Assembly (NCBI RefSeq): GCF_010389155.1
Contig: NC_057762.1
Span: 38,810,055 to 38,874,054 of the forward strand
DNA from: Erigeron canadensis
Lineage: Eukaryota; Streptophyta; Magnoliopsida; Asterales; Asteraceae
Reading direction: 5' to 3'
Length of the DNA stretch: 64,000 bases
Shown here: piece after piece, positions 34,299 to 46,016 of the stretch
How positions within the stretch are numbered: the first letter of the stretch is position 1
Layout of the letters: the number at the start of each line of letters is the position of its first letter
Position numbers and translations under genes: made by a program
The notes under the pieces: model-generated
What the model was told of the DNA's origin: nothing
The model's database searches: none
What the model saw: only the letters and a program-made list of their open reading frames with translations

Positions 34299-37200
34299 TC
34301 ATTCAAGCACATTCTTCCCTTCTTCTATCCTTTTCTCGATATCTTCTAAAGCTTTTGCTTTCAAACCTTTTTTAGTCTCTTCGGGCAATGCTTCGTAAGT
34401 TTCAACTTCATCATAAACCTTGCATCTTAATGTGTTGAATTCAGATAACAAAAATGTGTTGAGATATGTTATCCTCAAACAGTTTAATTGTTTTTGTTGA
34501 AATTCTTCTTCCCTCTTAAATCCGCACTTCAAACCTTTGAGTCCATTACCCATAAAACATTCCATGTGTCTCATCATGAAAATTCCACAATCTTTTCCAT
34601 TATTGGATGTTTGCCATATCATGCTTAACCTTTCTACTTTAGGAAATGCAACATTTTGTAGGTGAGGATGCTTCTTGTACTCGAGATAGTCAACCAACAA
34701 TTCTTCCTGAAATGTAAAATTGATAATAATTACTTGGTATGTTTTTGTAACATAAATGACTAAATATATTATTTAGTTTATCTAATAATCTTACCAACAA
34801 AAAAATAGTTTCCTGGTATTTGTCAATCGAATCGTCTTCTGCTTTAATATTGTCAATGGCATAACCTTTGTTTGTTTTGAGATCGAAACAAAGAAGATAA
34901 TAATGTCTACTCTCACAAATAGAAAAGAACAGTTGAAAAACTTAAAACACAATTAGTTTTAGTAATATATGAATATTAAAACCTGACTTATAGTTTTAGG
35001 TAACTATTTGAAGTGAACAAAACCTGACTTAAGACAATGACTCCACTACTTTGACTACATGACCTAGGATGACCTAACACCCATTTAACCTCAAAATCAA
35101 CCCATTTAACCTGCAACCAAGCCGCCAACATGTCTCACCGGACTAGGTCAAATGGGTCACGTGCAGGTTAATAAGATTCAAGTTAGGGTTTAAAATTCCA
35201 ACCTAAATTTCCAATCAAGTCAAGTTCTAGTCGGGTAATATCAACCCCATCTACCTAAAACCCTATCTATGAGATAATGACTCCACCACTTTGACTACAA
35301 TCAATCTTTAGTGTCATTGGTGTATTTCACAAATGCATAGAGTAACACTGTGCTAGCAACAATAGTTATTGTCCTAAGAAAAAAAATATTCCTGAAAATA
35401 CCTTCTCCTAAAAATAAACTTTTTCTAACACTTTAGGTACTAAGTTAACAATCCTAGTTAATACCTAACTTGCAATCATTGAAATATATACGATTAAAGA
35501 TATTCGTCTTGCATATTAAAAAAAAGTGAAGTTATAAAAACTTACCAAACAAGGATCTCTTAACCTTTGCTTCATCGTTGATATATGTAAATCCATGTTT
35601 TTCTTGAATCTTTCCAAAACTATGTTATAATGATCCTGAGTGTCAATGTTTGTTTTCCCCTGCAAAGTTAAAGATTACATCAAAGATTTTATTATGATAA
35701 ACTTTAAATTCAATAACTTTGATGTTTTTGCTTGAATTACCATAATATTGGTAGGTAGAAATATCCTAGTGATTGATTCTGAGCTTTTAAATTCTTCCAT
35801 ATAATTCAAATAACATGTCCATGTGTCAATCACTCCATAATGGACCATTGCTCCCGGAATCAAACTTTTGAAGACAAATTTATCAACATAAAGATCGTTC
35901 CTCGAAAACATAATATCACTTCAATGAAAAGACAAAAATCAATTAATAACCATAGTGAATATATATTCGATTCAAATATTACTCGGATATTCAAATCATA
36001 AATACCTATATTCAAATACATATATTCAAATCTTAGATATATCAATGTTCAAATTCCACAAATACCAATATTCAAATAACAAAACATATATTCAAATCCC
36101 TACCACCACCAAATAAATAAGTAAAATTAAGATGTTCATCATCAAAGGGGATATACATATGTTAAAACATAAACAGATACATGTGAAGTGAGCATTATTT
36201 TGCAATAAATCCCTTAAATATATTGGTATTTTCTAAACCTAGAGGATTAGACATTTTATAATTTGTTAAACCAACCTATGTCTACAAATCGGCAGGCAAT
36301 TCTTAAATGCGTAATGAGATAATTCCACAGAGGCAAGGTAATTCCATAGTCTATAATCAATAACAAAAAAAAAATCTAAAAGCTTATTCAAATCCAATCA
36401 CAAATTATAGGATAACCTATATTCAAATCCCTTAAACACCTATATCAAATCTTAGAGATACCAATATTCAAATTACATAATTATCAATATTCAAATATCA
36501 GAGATACCAATATTCAAATTCAACAAATACTACCAATATTCAAATACCAAAACCTAAATTCAAATATAAGAGATAGCAATATTCAAATCCCTAGAATACC
36601 TATATTCAGATACCTATATTCAAACCTCAGCTCAGAGATATAAATATTCAAATATGAAAACACATATTCAAATCTCACAGAAGAAATATGTAAATCGCAA
36701 GACACATATTAAAATACTTACTATAGTGGTGTAAATCCATTTTTTTCTCTCTATAAAGTGCAGTCCATGAGCATCTAAGATTATATGAGTTGTCAATGTT
36801 CGGATAAAGTGCAGTCCATGAGCATCTATCTATCTGATTATTATTAAATATAATTACTGATTTTTTTTACAATTGACAAAATTTTACAATTGATTCAAAC
36901 TAATATTCTCAAAGAATATTCAAAAAAATTTTACAAGTTCACATATATGTATAATAAACTGAATAGATACCCAATCTCAAAGTGTATGAATGTAAAACTA
37001 ATATTCTCAAAGAATATTCAAACTTCATATGCAATTATTTTTAAACTTATATGTATATGCAATAAAATTTTACAATTGATTCAAATTTATTATTCAAATA
37101 AAAAATTGTAGTCAAACTTTGAATTATAAAAATAAATATGTATAGAAATTACCAGATCCAACTTCGTATCTGACATTCCCTTTTACTTCTTGTTCTTCCA

Positions 37201-37467
37201 CTGATTCTGTATCTTCACTTCCCAACGATATAACATCATCATCATCATCACTTGAATCGATTTTACTGTTTAATCGAGGACTTTTACCTATTTTAATATA
37301 TAAATTATATTAGAAATCAGAATATTAAGAATAAATAAAACGATATTGAAATCTATTAAAAAATAATTATACTTACAGGTAATTGTATTACAAAAATTTT
37401 AAACAAATCAACATAATGATTACTTACGAGATTTTGTGTTTGAAATTTTGGATCTTCTTTTCTTCAT
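34299..37467 (-). CDS. ULP1-type cysteine protease of the MULE (multi-exon)
   Basis: Member of the Ulp1 (C48) protease family that cleaves SUMO from proteins; in Kaonashi-type MULEs its role in transposition is unknown. Exons I can place on the minus strand: 37428-37467 (ATG, MKKRRSKISNTKS, a basic nuclear-signal-like start), 37153-37287 (acidic SSDDDDDVISLGSEDTESVE), 35741 to about 35918 (PGAMVHYGVIDTWTCYLNYM, the usual N-terminal edge of the domain), 35546-35659, 34795 to about 34911 and 34299-34706. The last two give SRHYYLLCFDLK and YAIDN (catalytic His and Asp) and WQTSNNGKDCGIFMMRHMEC (oxyanion Gln and catalytic Cys in DCG). GT-AG sites keep phase between 35741 and 35546 and across the last two exons. 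The part between 35918 and 37153, and the exact 5' edge of the 34911 exon, are unresolved. No stop is seen in the exons listed. Confidence 0.7.
35030..35305. repeat. Insertion in a protease intron flanked by 28-bp direct repeats
   Basis: AATGACTCCACTACTTTGAC at about 35036 recurs as AATGACTCCACCACTTTGAC at about 35275. The 235 bp between contain AACCCATTTAACC, GGTCAAATGGGTCACG and similar words in both orientations, like a small non-autonomous element. It lies inside an intron of the ULP1-type gene. Confidence 0.5.
35950..36720. repeat. Dense TATTCAAAT repeats in a protease intron
   Basis: The word ATATTCAAAT or a close variant occurs more than 20 times on the plus strand, at irregular 15-40 base spacing, mixed with GAGATACCAATATTC and ACCTATATTCAAA. 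The inverse word TTTGAATA recurs in the transposase introns (about 31780-31930 and 32360-32380). It looks like an expanded degenerate minisatellite. Confidence 0.75.
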
Positions 37468-37740
37468 TGATAAACAGGATCTGTGGTTACTCCGGTGGAG
37501 GTTATCGATTTGAGTTTAATGGCGATTTGGTGGTCGTGATTTTGAACTTGTGCCAGAGAAAGGGGATTTGTGTGTTTGAAAGTAATTTTTATTTTGGGAA
37601 AGGGGATTTTGTATTTGGTAGATACGTTTATCACTTAAACGGCGTTAGTTTTCTTAAATTTTCAATTCCAGTCCCTCCGTGGTTTTCCTTTAGTTCTCAC
37701 GGTTCTCACACTATTTTTGGTTCTCACATTAACCCCTCCC
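36816..37740 (-). repeat. Right terminal inverted repeat of the MULE
   Basis: Inverse copy of 29576-30345 with about 170 bp more. The tip carries two GAGAAC-type motifs within 40 bases. It contains the promoter region and first two exons of the ULP1-type gene. The inner border is at CCATGAGCATCTATCTATCT; a second direct copy of GTGCAGTCCATGAGCATCT lies just inside (about 36759 and 36809). Confidence 0.9.
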
Positions 37741-38004
37741 TATATATATATATATATATGCGTAACAATATTAGAGTTATTATATGACTCTTTGTAGGGT
37801 GAAGTTCTCGGCTAACCAGTGTTGATTAGCTTTCAAAGTTGCTTGAAGAAAATCATTCAAATATGATATATTTGATTATTGGTAACATGAGCTTAATACC
37901 CATTTATAACTATTTTAAATTTGAGTTCAGGTTAGATTTAATGGTTTTCAATTACGACAATTAAATAATTAATAAGTAACATATATGCATGTATAACAAA
38001 ATGC

Positions 38005-38200
38005 AGTTTACTAGTCTAACTGGTCAGAGACATCCTGGGTTTTACTTAAGGTCTTGAGTTTAGATCCTTAGGGATGACAAGTTTTTGAATTCTTTCATCT
38101 GAATACTTGTAACGGCCCATTGTCAACATCTCGTTGTCAAAAGTACGTGCAAGGCTTCACCATTATACGGTGAGGTTTTCTGATGTCACATACCGACTAA
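38005..38200 (+). mobile_element. tRNA-derived SINE candidate
   Basis: TAGTCTAACTGG (38012-38023) fits the Pol III A box consensus, and GAGTTTAGATCC (38056-38067) fits a B box, 32 bases apart as in tRNAs. The following sequence is not tRNA-like, as expected for a SINE body. The 3' end is not clear. Confidence 0.5.
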
Positions 38201-40257
38201 ATGTTTTACTCCGAATTATACCAACACTTGAATTCAATTGATAGCTCCTACCTACAACAAGTTAAATGTAAAGTAATGTGGTGTATATGTAATATATTAC
38301 AGGACATGAAGTTAGCATTAAAATGATAAAGTATAGAGATTGCACATGGAGTCCGAACATGTGACGAGTATCAGGGGCAAATGGGGCAATATAGTCATTA
38401 ACAAAAGATTGTGTATGTTTATGCTTTATGGGCGTCCTTGTTTTCTATGATAATACAAAGTTTAAGGCCACATTGGTTATAATGGATTCAACATTTGTGT
38501 GCCAATATATGAGATCACGCACGCATTTACTTCCATGTGCAATATGGTTGTAACTTTACAACTATATCGGGTCATCACATTAGTAAGCATCTTCTTTTCA
38601 ATGTAAGAATAAAAAACATAACAAGGGATTAATAAATCTCTCCATTATTGATAAAGATGCATAAGATGTTTGAGATCACTCCATTCTAAATGTCACAAAC
38701 CCGTCTCTTCCCAGCTTATCGCGCATGTTAGGATATGATTTTGTAATTGTATTTTACATATGAATGGAATTAACTAGACTTGTACTAAAAGTTGGTAATT
38801 AAATTCAAAAACTGGTTTTTGAATGTCATGTACACGGACTAATCATATTAATTACCCCTGTATCCAATTATAAAAGTATCCATGGTCTTTTGGCCACTGT
38901 TAAAATGTTACCTAATGAAATTCGAGCTAAAAACCTTTTGTAAGGCAGAGTTTCTCGACGAGTATACCACCTGTTAGTAGTTTGGTATGTATAGTATGCA
39001 AACTCTAACTACCAGTTATTTTTACTGGTGATACTTCCACAATATAAATACTATATAGAGAAATGAAAGAAAAGAAGTGAGTAAACTACAAACGAAGCAA
39101 GGTTAAAAAGAAGGTTAAAAAGAAATCTGAATCAACCTTCTTTTTGGTCCATGGGTTTGGAGGGAAGGTTAAAAAGAAATCTCACAAGTCACCACCACAA
39201 AACCTTTTCATTCTCATACCTAACTCATTGCATCATTTTCACATAATCTCACTATTTCATCAACATAGCCAAATAAAATACAATACTTAATTAGCAGTTG
39301 CGAAAATCTACCGTCAAATGAAACCTTCGAATTCTTATGACATTGAATGACAATTTATAAAAATATCACTAAATAAAATTAATCTTCTAGTGGGAATAAG
39401 AATATATATAAGATGAGTGAGTAGGACATTTTGGATAGATATATAACATATCAATTTTGCTTGAGCCAAAACGAATAATTATATATATATATAGTTTTGG
39501 CCCTATCATATTTCATCAATTCGATATAGAAATTAAACACTTATTAGTCATTTATTATTAGATAAATATTGTTAGTGAATTCATGTATGTACATAATGCG
39601 TGTATATGACAATTAATCAATTGTACAAATATCTACGCGTACCTATTTATAACTTGTACACCATATATAGTTATTGGATCGCACACATACCGGCCACTAA
39701 AACAAAAATCCATGGGACTGGTGATGTTTTATGCAATTTGAATCCCAACTTTAGTTAATTTGAGCATTATATAATGAGTTTCATTATGTTAGTATTAGTG
39801 GATATGATTATTGACGTTTGTAAATCAGTTTTTCGATCGGCTGGCCTTATATCAAAGATTTTCTAGCTTAAATCATATGTTTATAAATTTACATTTATAA
39901 TTTTACTTCAAGAACCAGATGTCCCACTTCTTCTGTTAAAAATGCATCATAAGTAAATTAAAACATACAAACAAGGATAAGGGAAGACAACATCCATGTC
40001 TAAGTTACAAATTAGTGATGACTTCTCGCAAATAGTGTTGTGTTTTAAAGAGAGTTGTAAAACTTTGTGTACCAAAAGTGATGGCTTACCAAAAAGTTTA
40101 TGAAACTTCCAAAGATAGGGACGTACGTGTGTTATTCACTTTTAAATCATAAAGTTATTACTTAACAACATGATTAAGCCATTAACCTTTTTAGTTAAGA
40201 TGACAAATCATTTAACTTCTCTTATTATTCATGCATTTTGAAGCATCTCTCTTTATA

Positions 40258-40259
<2 letters not shown>

Positions 40260-40314
<55 letters not shown>
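40260..40314. repeat. (TTA)n microsatellite
   Basis: About 18 uninterrupted trinucleotide repeats. Confidence 0.98.
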
Positions 40315-40315
<1 letters not shown>

Positions 40316-41326
40316 CGAGTTGTTTATAGAGATAGCTATACCAATATATATTAATATACGTCGACACAACTACCCCCCACCATCACCAACCAACCACCCA
40401 CCAACTACTGCCACCAACAACTAACTATCTAGCTAGCTAGCCTTTCTTCTATTAACGGTTATCATGATCAGTAGCAGTGGCCGTTAAATAACTACCCCAT
40501 AAGAAGCAACCAGCATCAGAAATCTTCAAAGGAAAACTTTGGAGAAATAATTAGTTTTATGACAACAAAGTAACCAAGCCACATGGGTTGGGGGCCCTGG
40601 TCGATGGGGGCGATTTGTAAGGGTGACGCCATGATAAAATGTCAGGAACGAAAATAAATAATAAAATTTTAGGGGTGTTTAGTTGAGAAAAAACACTTCT
40701 CGTTTTCATTTTTGCTTTTAAAAAAACATAAAAAACTTAAAGTATAGTTTTCCAAAAATCTTTTTAAAAAAACTGAAAATACTGTTTTCACTTATCTATG
40801 AGAAATTAAAAAAAAATATTGATTTTTAAGAGATAAAAATCTCTTTCCATTTTTTAAAATTAAAAATTAAAAAACATTTTTTTAACAATTAAAGACGCCC
40901 TCAGAATGACATGGACAAGCTAGGTCTATATGATTGGCCCAAAAACTAATTTTTGTTTCTGTAATATGTATAAAAAGGACCAAATGAAGTACCCTCTTGC
41001 AAGTACGGCCAGTTTTTAAGAATGCAATTTCTTAGATAAATTTTAAATTTTTTGTAATTAGGAAATACATATATAATTCTTAGACAAAAAAAATTTTCTT
41101 TATAAAAGGCAATGAAAAGAAAGAAAAATATAAAAGGTATTAATACCAGATTTTTGGCCAAAGTTGGATGAAAAACACAAAAAGTAAAACTTGTGTTGAG
41201 AATTGATATGGATAAATAAAAAAAGGTGAAATGAAAATAAAAGGACAAAAGATGTATCGAGGGAAATGAAAATCAAAGCACTTGCATCTGGCATTAATAA
41301 AAACCAAAAAATGAAAAACAGATTTT

Positions 41327-41333
41327 GTTGAGA

Positions 41334-41366
<33 letters not shown>

Positions 41367-41406
41367 ACCTTAATCTGGCGCCTTAGACCAACTCGGCCAT
41401 CTCAAC
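41327..41406 (-). tRNA. tRNA-Leu (AAG anticodon)
   Basis: Reading the minus strand, GTTGAGATGGCCGAGTTGGT starts the acceptor stem and D arm. The anticodon arm is CCAGA-TTAAGGT-TCTGG with anticodon AAG. The long variable arm (TCCGAAAGGGC region) marks a class II tRNA. GTTCAAATC is the T loop, and the 3' acceptor strand CTCTCAAC pairs with GTTGAGAT at seven positions. Eighty bases, no intron. A T run follows 10-15 bases downstream on the minus strand (Pol III terminator). All invariant A box and B box bases are present, so it looks functional. Confidence 0.96.
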
Positions 41407-44400
41407 TTTGTATCTTAATTTTCTAATTATTATTTATATAGAATGCTAAAACTACGCTTTCAAAAGTTTAGTTTTTTAAATGCAAAATTTTAATGCGAAC
41501 ATCTAATTAACATGAATAACAAAGGATTAGTCATTATTTTTATAATAAACACCTTATTTGGTGCATTACCAAATTTAACAAATTATAAAAGATTATTGAC
41601 AGAAATATATGAGAGTTTGTAAAAGTTTATTTCATTTTTCTTTTTCTAACAACAATAAATTGATATATAATAATAATAATTAAAAACATGACTTTTAGCA
41701 AAGAACTAAAAGCCCCAACAACATATACAATCACTATAATTACAAAATCTAGGTGTTTTTGAAGCATTCTTGAATAAGCCTTAAGGGATAACCACCTAGA
41801 CGAACAATAGAGGATTAAAAAGCCACTCCACCGATGATAAAGTCCTCTTCTTCGATCTATTAGAAAACCACATATAAGAATGCACAATAATGAGATCGAC
41901 AAGATATTCCTTACGTTTATTTCATTTTTACTGAAAATGAAGCCAAAGTCGACTATATACAGAGCAAATGTAATTATTAATTACATAATTAGTTCTCTAA
42001 ACTATTATTTACAAATATACATGCATCTACAAAATTTAATTTGTTGTCTATATATTTTGAAATCTGTCAAACAGGAAAAGTGACAATGTAAACGCGTACT
42101 CATATAGGCGTATAGGCATGAAAAAATGACTATCAATAACAATGTTTCATACTTTCAGAGAGTAATATATTTTATTAGTATGAATATATAACTTTATCCC
42201 ACCATGTGATGCATAGCACCGACCTATATAAAATCTGTTTTGTAGATCATAGATGCCTTGCTCTTTTTTGAAGATTGTTAGTTGTCAATAGGATGTTTTG
42301 AAACATCTTTCGGTAGATTAAAAAAATAAAATGTATGTAGATAAAAGACAGCAGAATATACTAAATCCAAATCATAACTACCACATTTGATGACTATATC
42401 TATGTCTATTGTAATTGTGAAGATCACTTAACGCTTCTAACATGTAACAACTTGTTCACCTATTTTTAGTTTTTATTTTAGCATCAACATGGTATAAAAG
42501 ATTATTCAACATATTAAATATCAAGTACATAGGCAATTTGTGTTTTGTGACCGAACTTTCTGCCTAATTTCTATTCCGATTCATACATCATGTATCGTTC
42601 AAATAACATACCCTGAAAAAAAACTGGAGTCTGGACTTTGGAGAGTTGTTAACAATTTCTTTTCTAAGGCTCTCTCACACACCTTCTAGGCCCACCTCAT
42701 CCTCAATGCTTTATATTTTGGAAAGCCCATGTGGAACTTTTGATCACATGCTCCCACATTCTTTTACATCAAATCCCAAGTCCTAATCTCACTTGTTACT
42801 CACTCCAGACATTCTTTTGCCAATTTCTCATATTGGCCATTCATTTCCAAATCCAATCTTATTCTCTTTAGCTTACCACAAACACAATTATGCAACAAAC
42901 ATGATAATCATTTCCATTTTCTTTGATTTTTACCCTTTTTCTTAGATATGACAAACTCCTAATGCGCATCACACACATTTATTAAATTAAATTAGAATTC
43001 CTATGAATAAGCAATTATTTTTCATTAAAATCTTTAATTTGTTGTATATTCATAAACCATAAGTCTTTCACTCTTTCCTATCAAAAAACGTAATCAACAA
43101 AAATTCAGAACAATATGCTTGAACTTGATTTAATAACAAGTTAACAATGAAATTAAAAATGAAATCCACTCGATCTCTTTTGAGAGCTCAACCAACTAAA
43201 CTCTATTTCAAGTAAGGATGGCAACCAAAATATATTCCGAAGTGCTATTAATAATAGTACTAATATTGTTTGTCTCTTTACAAAAACATTATTAAAGAAT
43301 AATTTTATAACAACTACTTCATCCCCCACACATGATGTGTGTACTTATGTATGGTGTGGGATGAAAAAGTAGAATTGTTCTCTATTACTCATCATCCATC
43401 CATTCAACTATCAATTTTCATGCATATGCTTAACAAGTTAATATCTTTAGTACCTAATACGCAATAATATATGCTCAAAGGAAACATACCATGTGATGAA
43501 CCCTATCAATTCCATAAATGTCTACTTTTATCTTTTCTTGAACAAAACTTGTAAATTGATTATCAAACAGTAAATACAAAAGCAAAAAACTAATTATGGA
43601 AAACAACACACTAATTAAACCATAATTTCATAACCCTAATGAATATTGAACGAAAAATAAACTCTAGAATAAACCTTTTAACTTGCAACAAACACAAAAT
43701 AGATTGAAAAGTTTGCATACATAGTGTGCCGTTTCTTCCATTATACTGTATATAAAAAAACAAGATATTAATGCATGTTTCGAAATTTAAAACATAACAG
43801 AGTGTTAATTAGTTTTGAACGACCATCAAGGTGGTCTAGTGGTGGACAGATGTAGAAAACGGTTTTTTCAAGTATATTTATCTAGTATGTTTTTTTGAAA
43901 TGATATGTTATTTTGTTGTAGTTGAATGAGTTGGATGAAGGCCTGCCGCCTGCGTTTAGAGGCCACGGATTTTTTCAAGAACAATTTGGGTTTAAAAGTC
44001 CAGCTTTGTACAGGATTCTGTAGCAATTATGTGTACAAAGGCCCATATTCTATCAAAGCGAGCTGATCAAAAGAATTGGGCTCCGCTCATTCATCTGTTT
44101 TTTTTTTCTTTTTGAAAGATACATCCATCTCTTTCATGTAAGAGATTAATTATCGTTGCATGATTTGACTATTTGAGAGCCAATAATTATTTATCCTTTA
44201 TTTATCATTACATTAATAATCTCCAGTCGTCGATAATTTTCTCTCTAAGTTTTAAATTGAGTAAGATCTACGAAGAGATGATATGGTTGATTTGATGTGG
44301 TACTCTTTGCTCGTCATATCAGCTTTTATCTTAAGTGTCCTTCATATCATTTTAATTTATAGGTTTGAACCTCATCTGCCACATGTATATAGTTATGTTC

Positions 44401-44720
44401 TCACTTTATGAAAAGATTAAAAAAAATTGAAGGAGGTTGGGTTTGAGTCCAGCATCTCAAATTTTTTTTTCCCGATATCACAACAACTTGATATAAGCAA
44501 GTTTTTGACAACTTTTTCTAAGCCACGGCACATAGTTATTGATACAATTTTTATTTTTTTTATTTTCTTTAACTAATTTTCTTTTTTAATGAGGTGTCTA
44601 TTGATACATAATATCACTTTTCTTAATTTGTCCAACATATCAAGACCGTTTTCGATTAGGGATTGTATCAAAATTTTCAAACTTTGATCGATCAAATAAT
44701 AAATCATATCTTTATCTTTA
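41407..44720. other. Intergenic DNA without recognised gene
   Basis: AT-rich. At 43835-43860 GGTGGTCTAGTGGTGGAC resembles a tRNA A box region and may be a SINE head, but I cannot find a B box. No protein gene is visible. Confidence 0.5.
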
Positions 44721-45419
44721 TCTTTATATATGCTAAAAGACAACCGAGCTAACTTTAATTAACCAATCATAACTCTCAATTTCTCTAATTTAATTAAATT
44801 AGCACATGTCATAATATAATTTATACTTTTTGATTTTCCATCATCAATTTACACTTTCAGTCCTTTTTCTTAAAATAATAATTTTATTGAAATAAAATAC
44901 ATAAAATATAAAACTCATGTACGTTTATCCAAAATATCCAACTAATAAAATAATAAAAATATATCTTTTTAATAAATAAAAAACCAACTTTGTTTACAAT
45001 TAGTCTGTATCCAACTCTAATTATAACTTAATCAAGTTTTTTATAGTTATAACTTATCAAATTATCAATCGCTATATATATACAAAAAATATCATATCTA
45101 ACTGTTAACAATTATATAATTCAAAACTTTCATGGAAACAAAATACCACAACAAAAACTACAAGAAATTACTATGATTGTATTGTTAGAAAAAATTGTTT
45201 CAACAACAATCCTTAACATGATATTGATAAACGTATAAGTTAAGCGCTTTTGATTTTCATTACATTACTTATATTTTATCGGTTTATTTTTTCATAATTT
45301 TAATTACATTTTGAAATTTACTGGTTTGTTGTTCATAACTTTTCTTAGATTACATATATGTAACTTTATTATTAATATGTCATAAACAATCTGTGTATTT
45401 GACACGAGTCTAAATCTAG
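44721..45419 (+). mobile_element. Non-autonomous Helitron, CTAG terminus
   Basis: Starts A|TCTTTATATATGCTAAAAGA and ends with a short hairpin (GTGTATTTGACAC) followed by GAGTCTAAATCTAG|T. The body shares AACTAATCA/ACCAATCATAACTCTCAAT and TTTACACTTTTTGATTTTCC with the element at 52327-53075, so the two are one family. No coding capacity. Confidence 0.65.
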
Positions 45420-46016
45420 TTGCATATCATAATTATTATATCTTCCAAATCGATTTTCAAGACTTCTTTCATACGCAAATTTCAATTTTACGCAAGATAA
45501 ACCCATAATTTATAGAAATTGGGGGTTTTTTAATTTAATTCAAAACACAAATCATCGTCTTTCACCTCTTCAACTTCATAAGTCAATTCTACATCGCTCT
45601 CGGAAAGTCCGGTTGATATTTTATTATAAATCAAAAGTTTTTTTTTTAGATTTGTTTACTATGTACTTAATGTTTATTTCTATTGGTGTTTATTTATTAT
45701 TTAATATTCATTATTATAGAAATTGTATAACGAAATCAATATACATAAATTGGTGTACATATAGCACTTTTCTCAGATTTTCGCTGTGGATTGGATTATA
45801 AGATTTTCAAAATTTGTATAAAAAGTGTTTGATAAAATGTAATAAAAAAGGTTCATAGTTTCAAGTCTAAAATATAAGACAAGCAAAATAGACAATTGGG
45901 CTGAATCCTGTTTGATTTTTTATTTTTCCATTTAATATTAATATACATGTTTACTAATTTTTTAATTCATTAATTAAATAGTTTAAGAAATTTTGTGATC
46001 CTAATATACTTTATTA
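45420..46016. other. Intergenic DNA without recognised gene
   Basis: AT-rich, nothing recognised. Confidence 0.5.

Larger units (their letters stand above)
29576..37740. mobile_element. 8.2-kb Mutator-like element with transposase and ULP1 protease
   Basis: The termini are GGGAGGGGTTAATGTGAGAA at 29576 and its inverse ending at 37740. The inverted repeats extend inward to 30345 on the left and 36816 on the right and are about 97% identical over the outer 600 bp. Both ends sit in TA repeats, so a 9-bp target duplication (TATATATAT) is possible but not provable. Inside, a FAR1/MURA-type transposase gene points right (30633-33724) and a ULP1-type cysteine protease gene points left (34299-37467). 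This convergent pair plus long TIRs is the layout of ULP1-bearing MULEs known as Kaonashi-type. The family assignment rests on domain content and needs a database comparison. Confidence 0.85.
37741..41326. other. Intergenic DNA without protein gene
   Basis: AT-rich, no conserved reading frame. It contains a SINE candidate (38005-38200), an ATT microsatellite (40260-40314) and a possible MITE (about 40670-40902: AGGGGTGTTTAGTTGAG at the left against AAGACGCCCTC at the right). GTTAAAAAGAA is repeated at 39103, 39115 and 39169. Confidence 0.5.

Noticed and set aside
35950..36720. Possible CRISPR-like array (repeated TATTCAAAT)
   Set aside because: The repeats are short, degenerate and irregularly spaced in a plant intron. 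There are no spacers of constant length.
37383..37787. 134-residue plus-strand frame with a near copy on the minus strand at 29699-29938
   Set aside because: The similarity is explained by the MULE terminal inverted repeats. The frame is antisense to the first protease exon and crosses its intron.
43830..43990. tRNA gene or SINE head at GGTGGTCTAGTGGTGGAC
   Set aside because: Only an A-box-like stretch is visible. No B box at the right distance and no cloverleaf.
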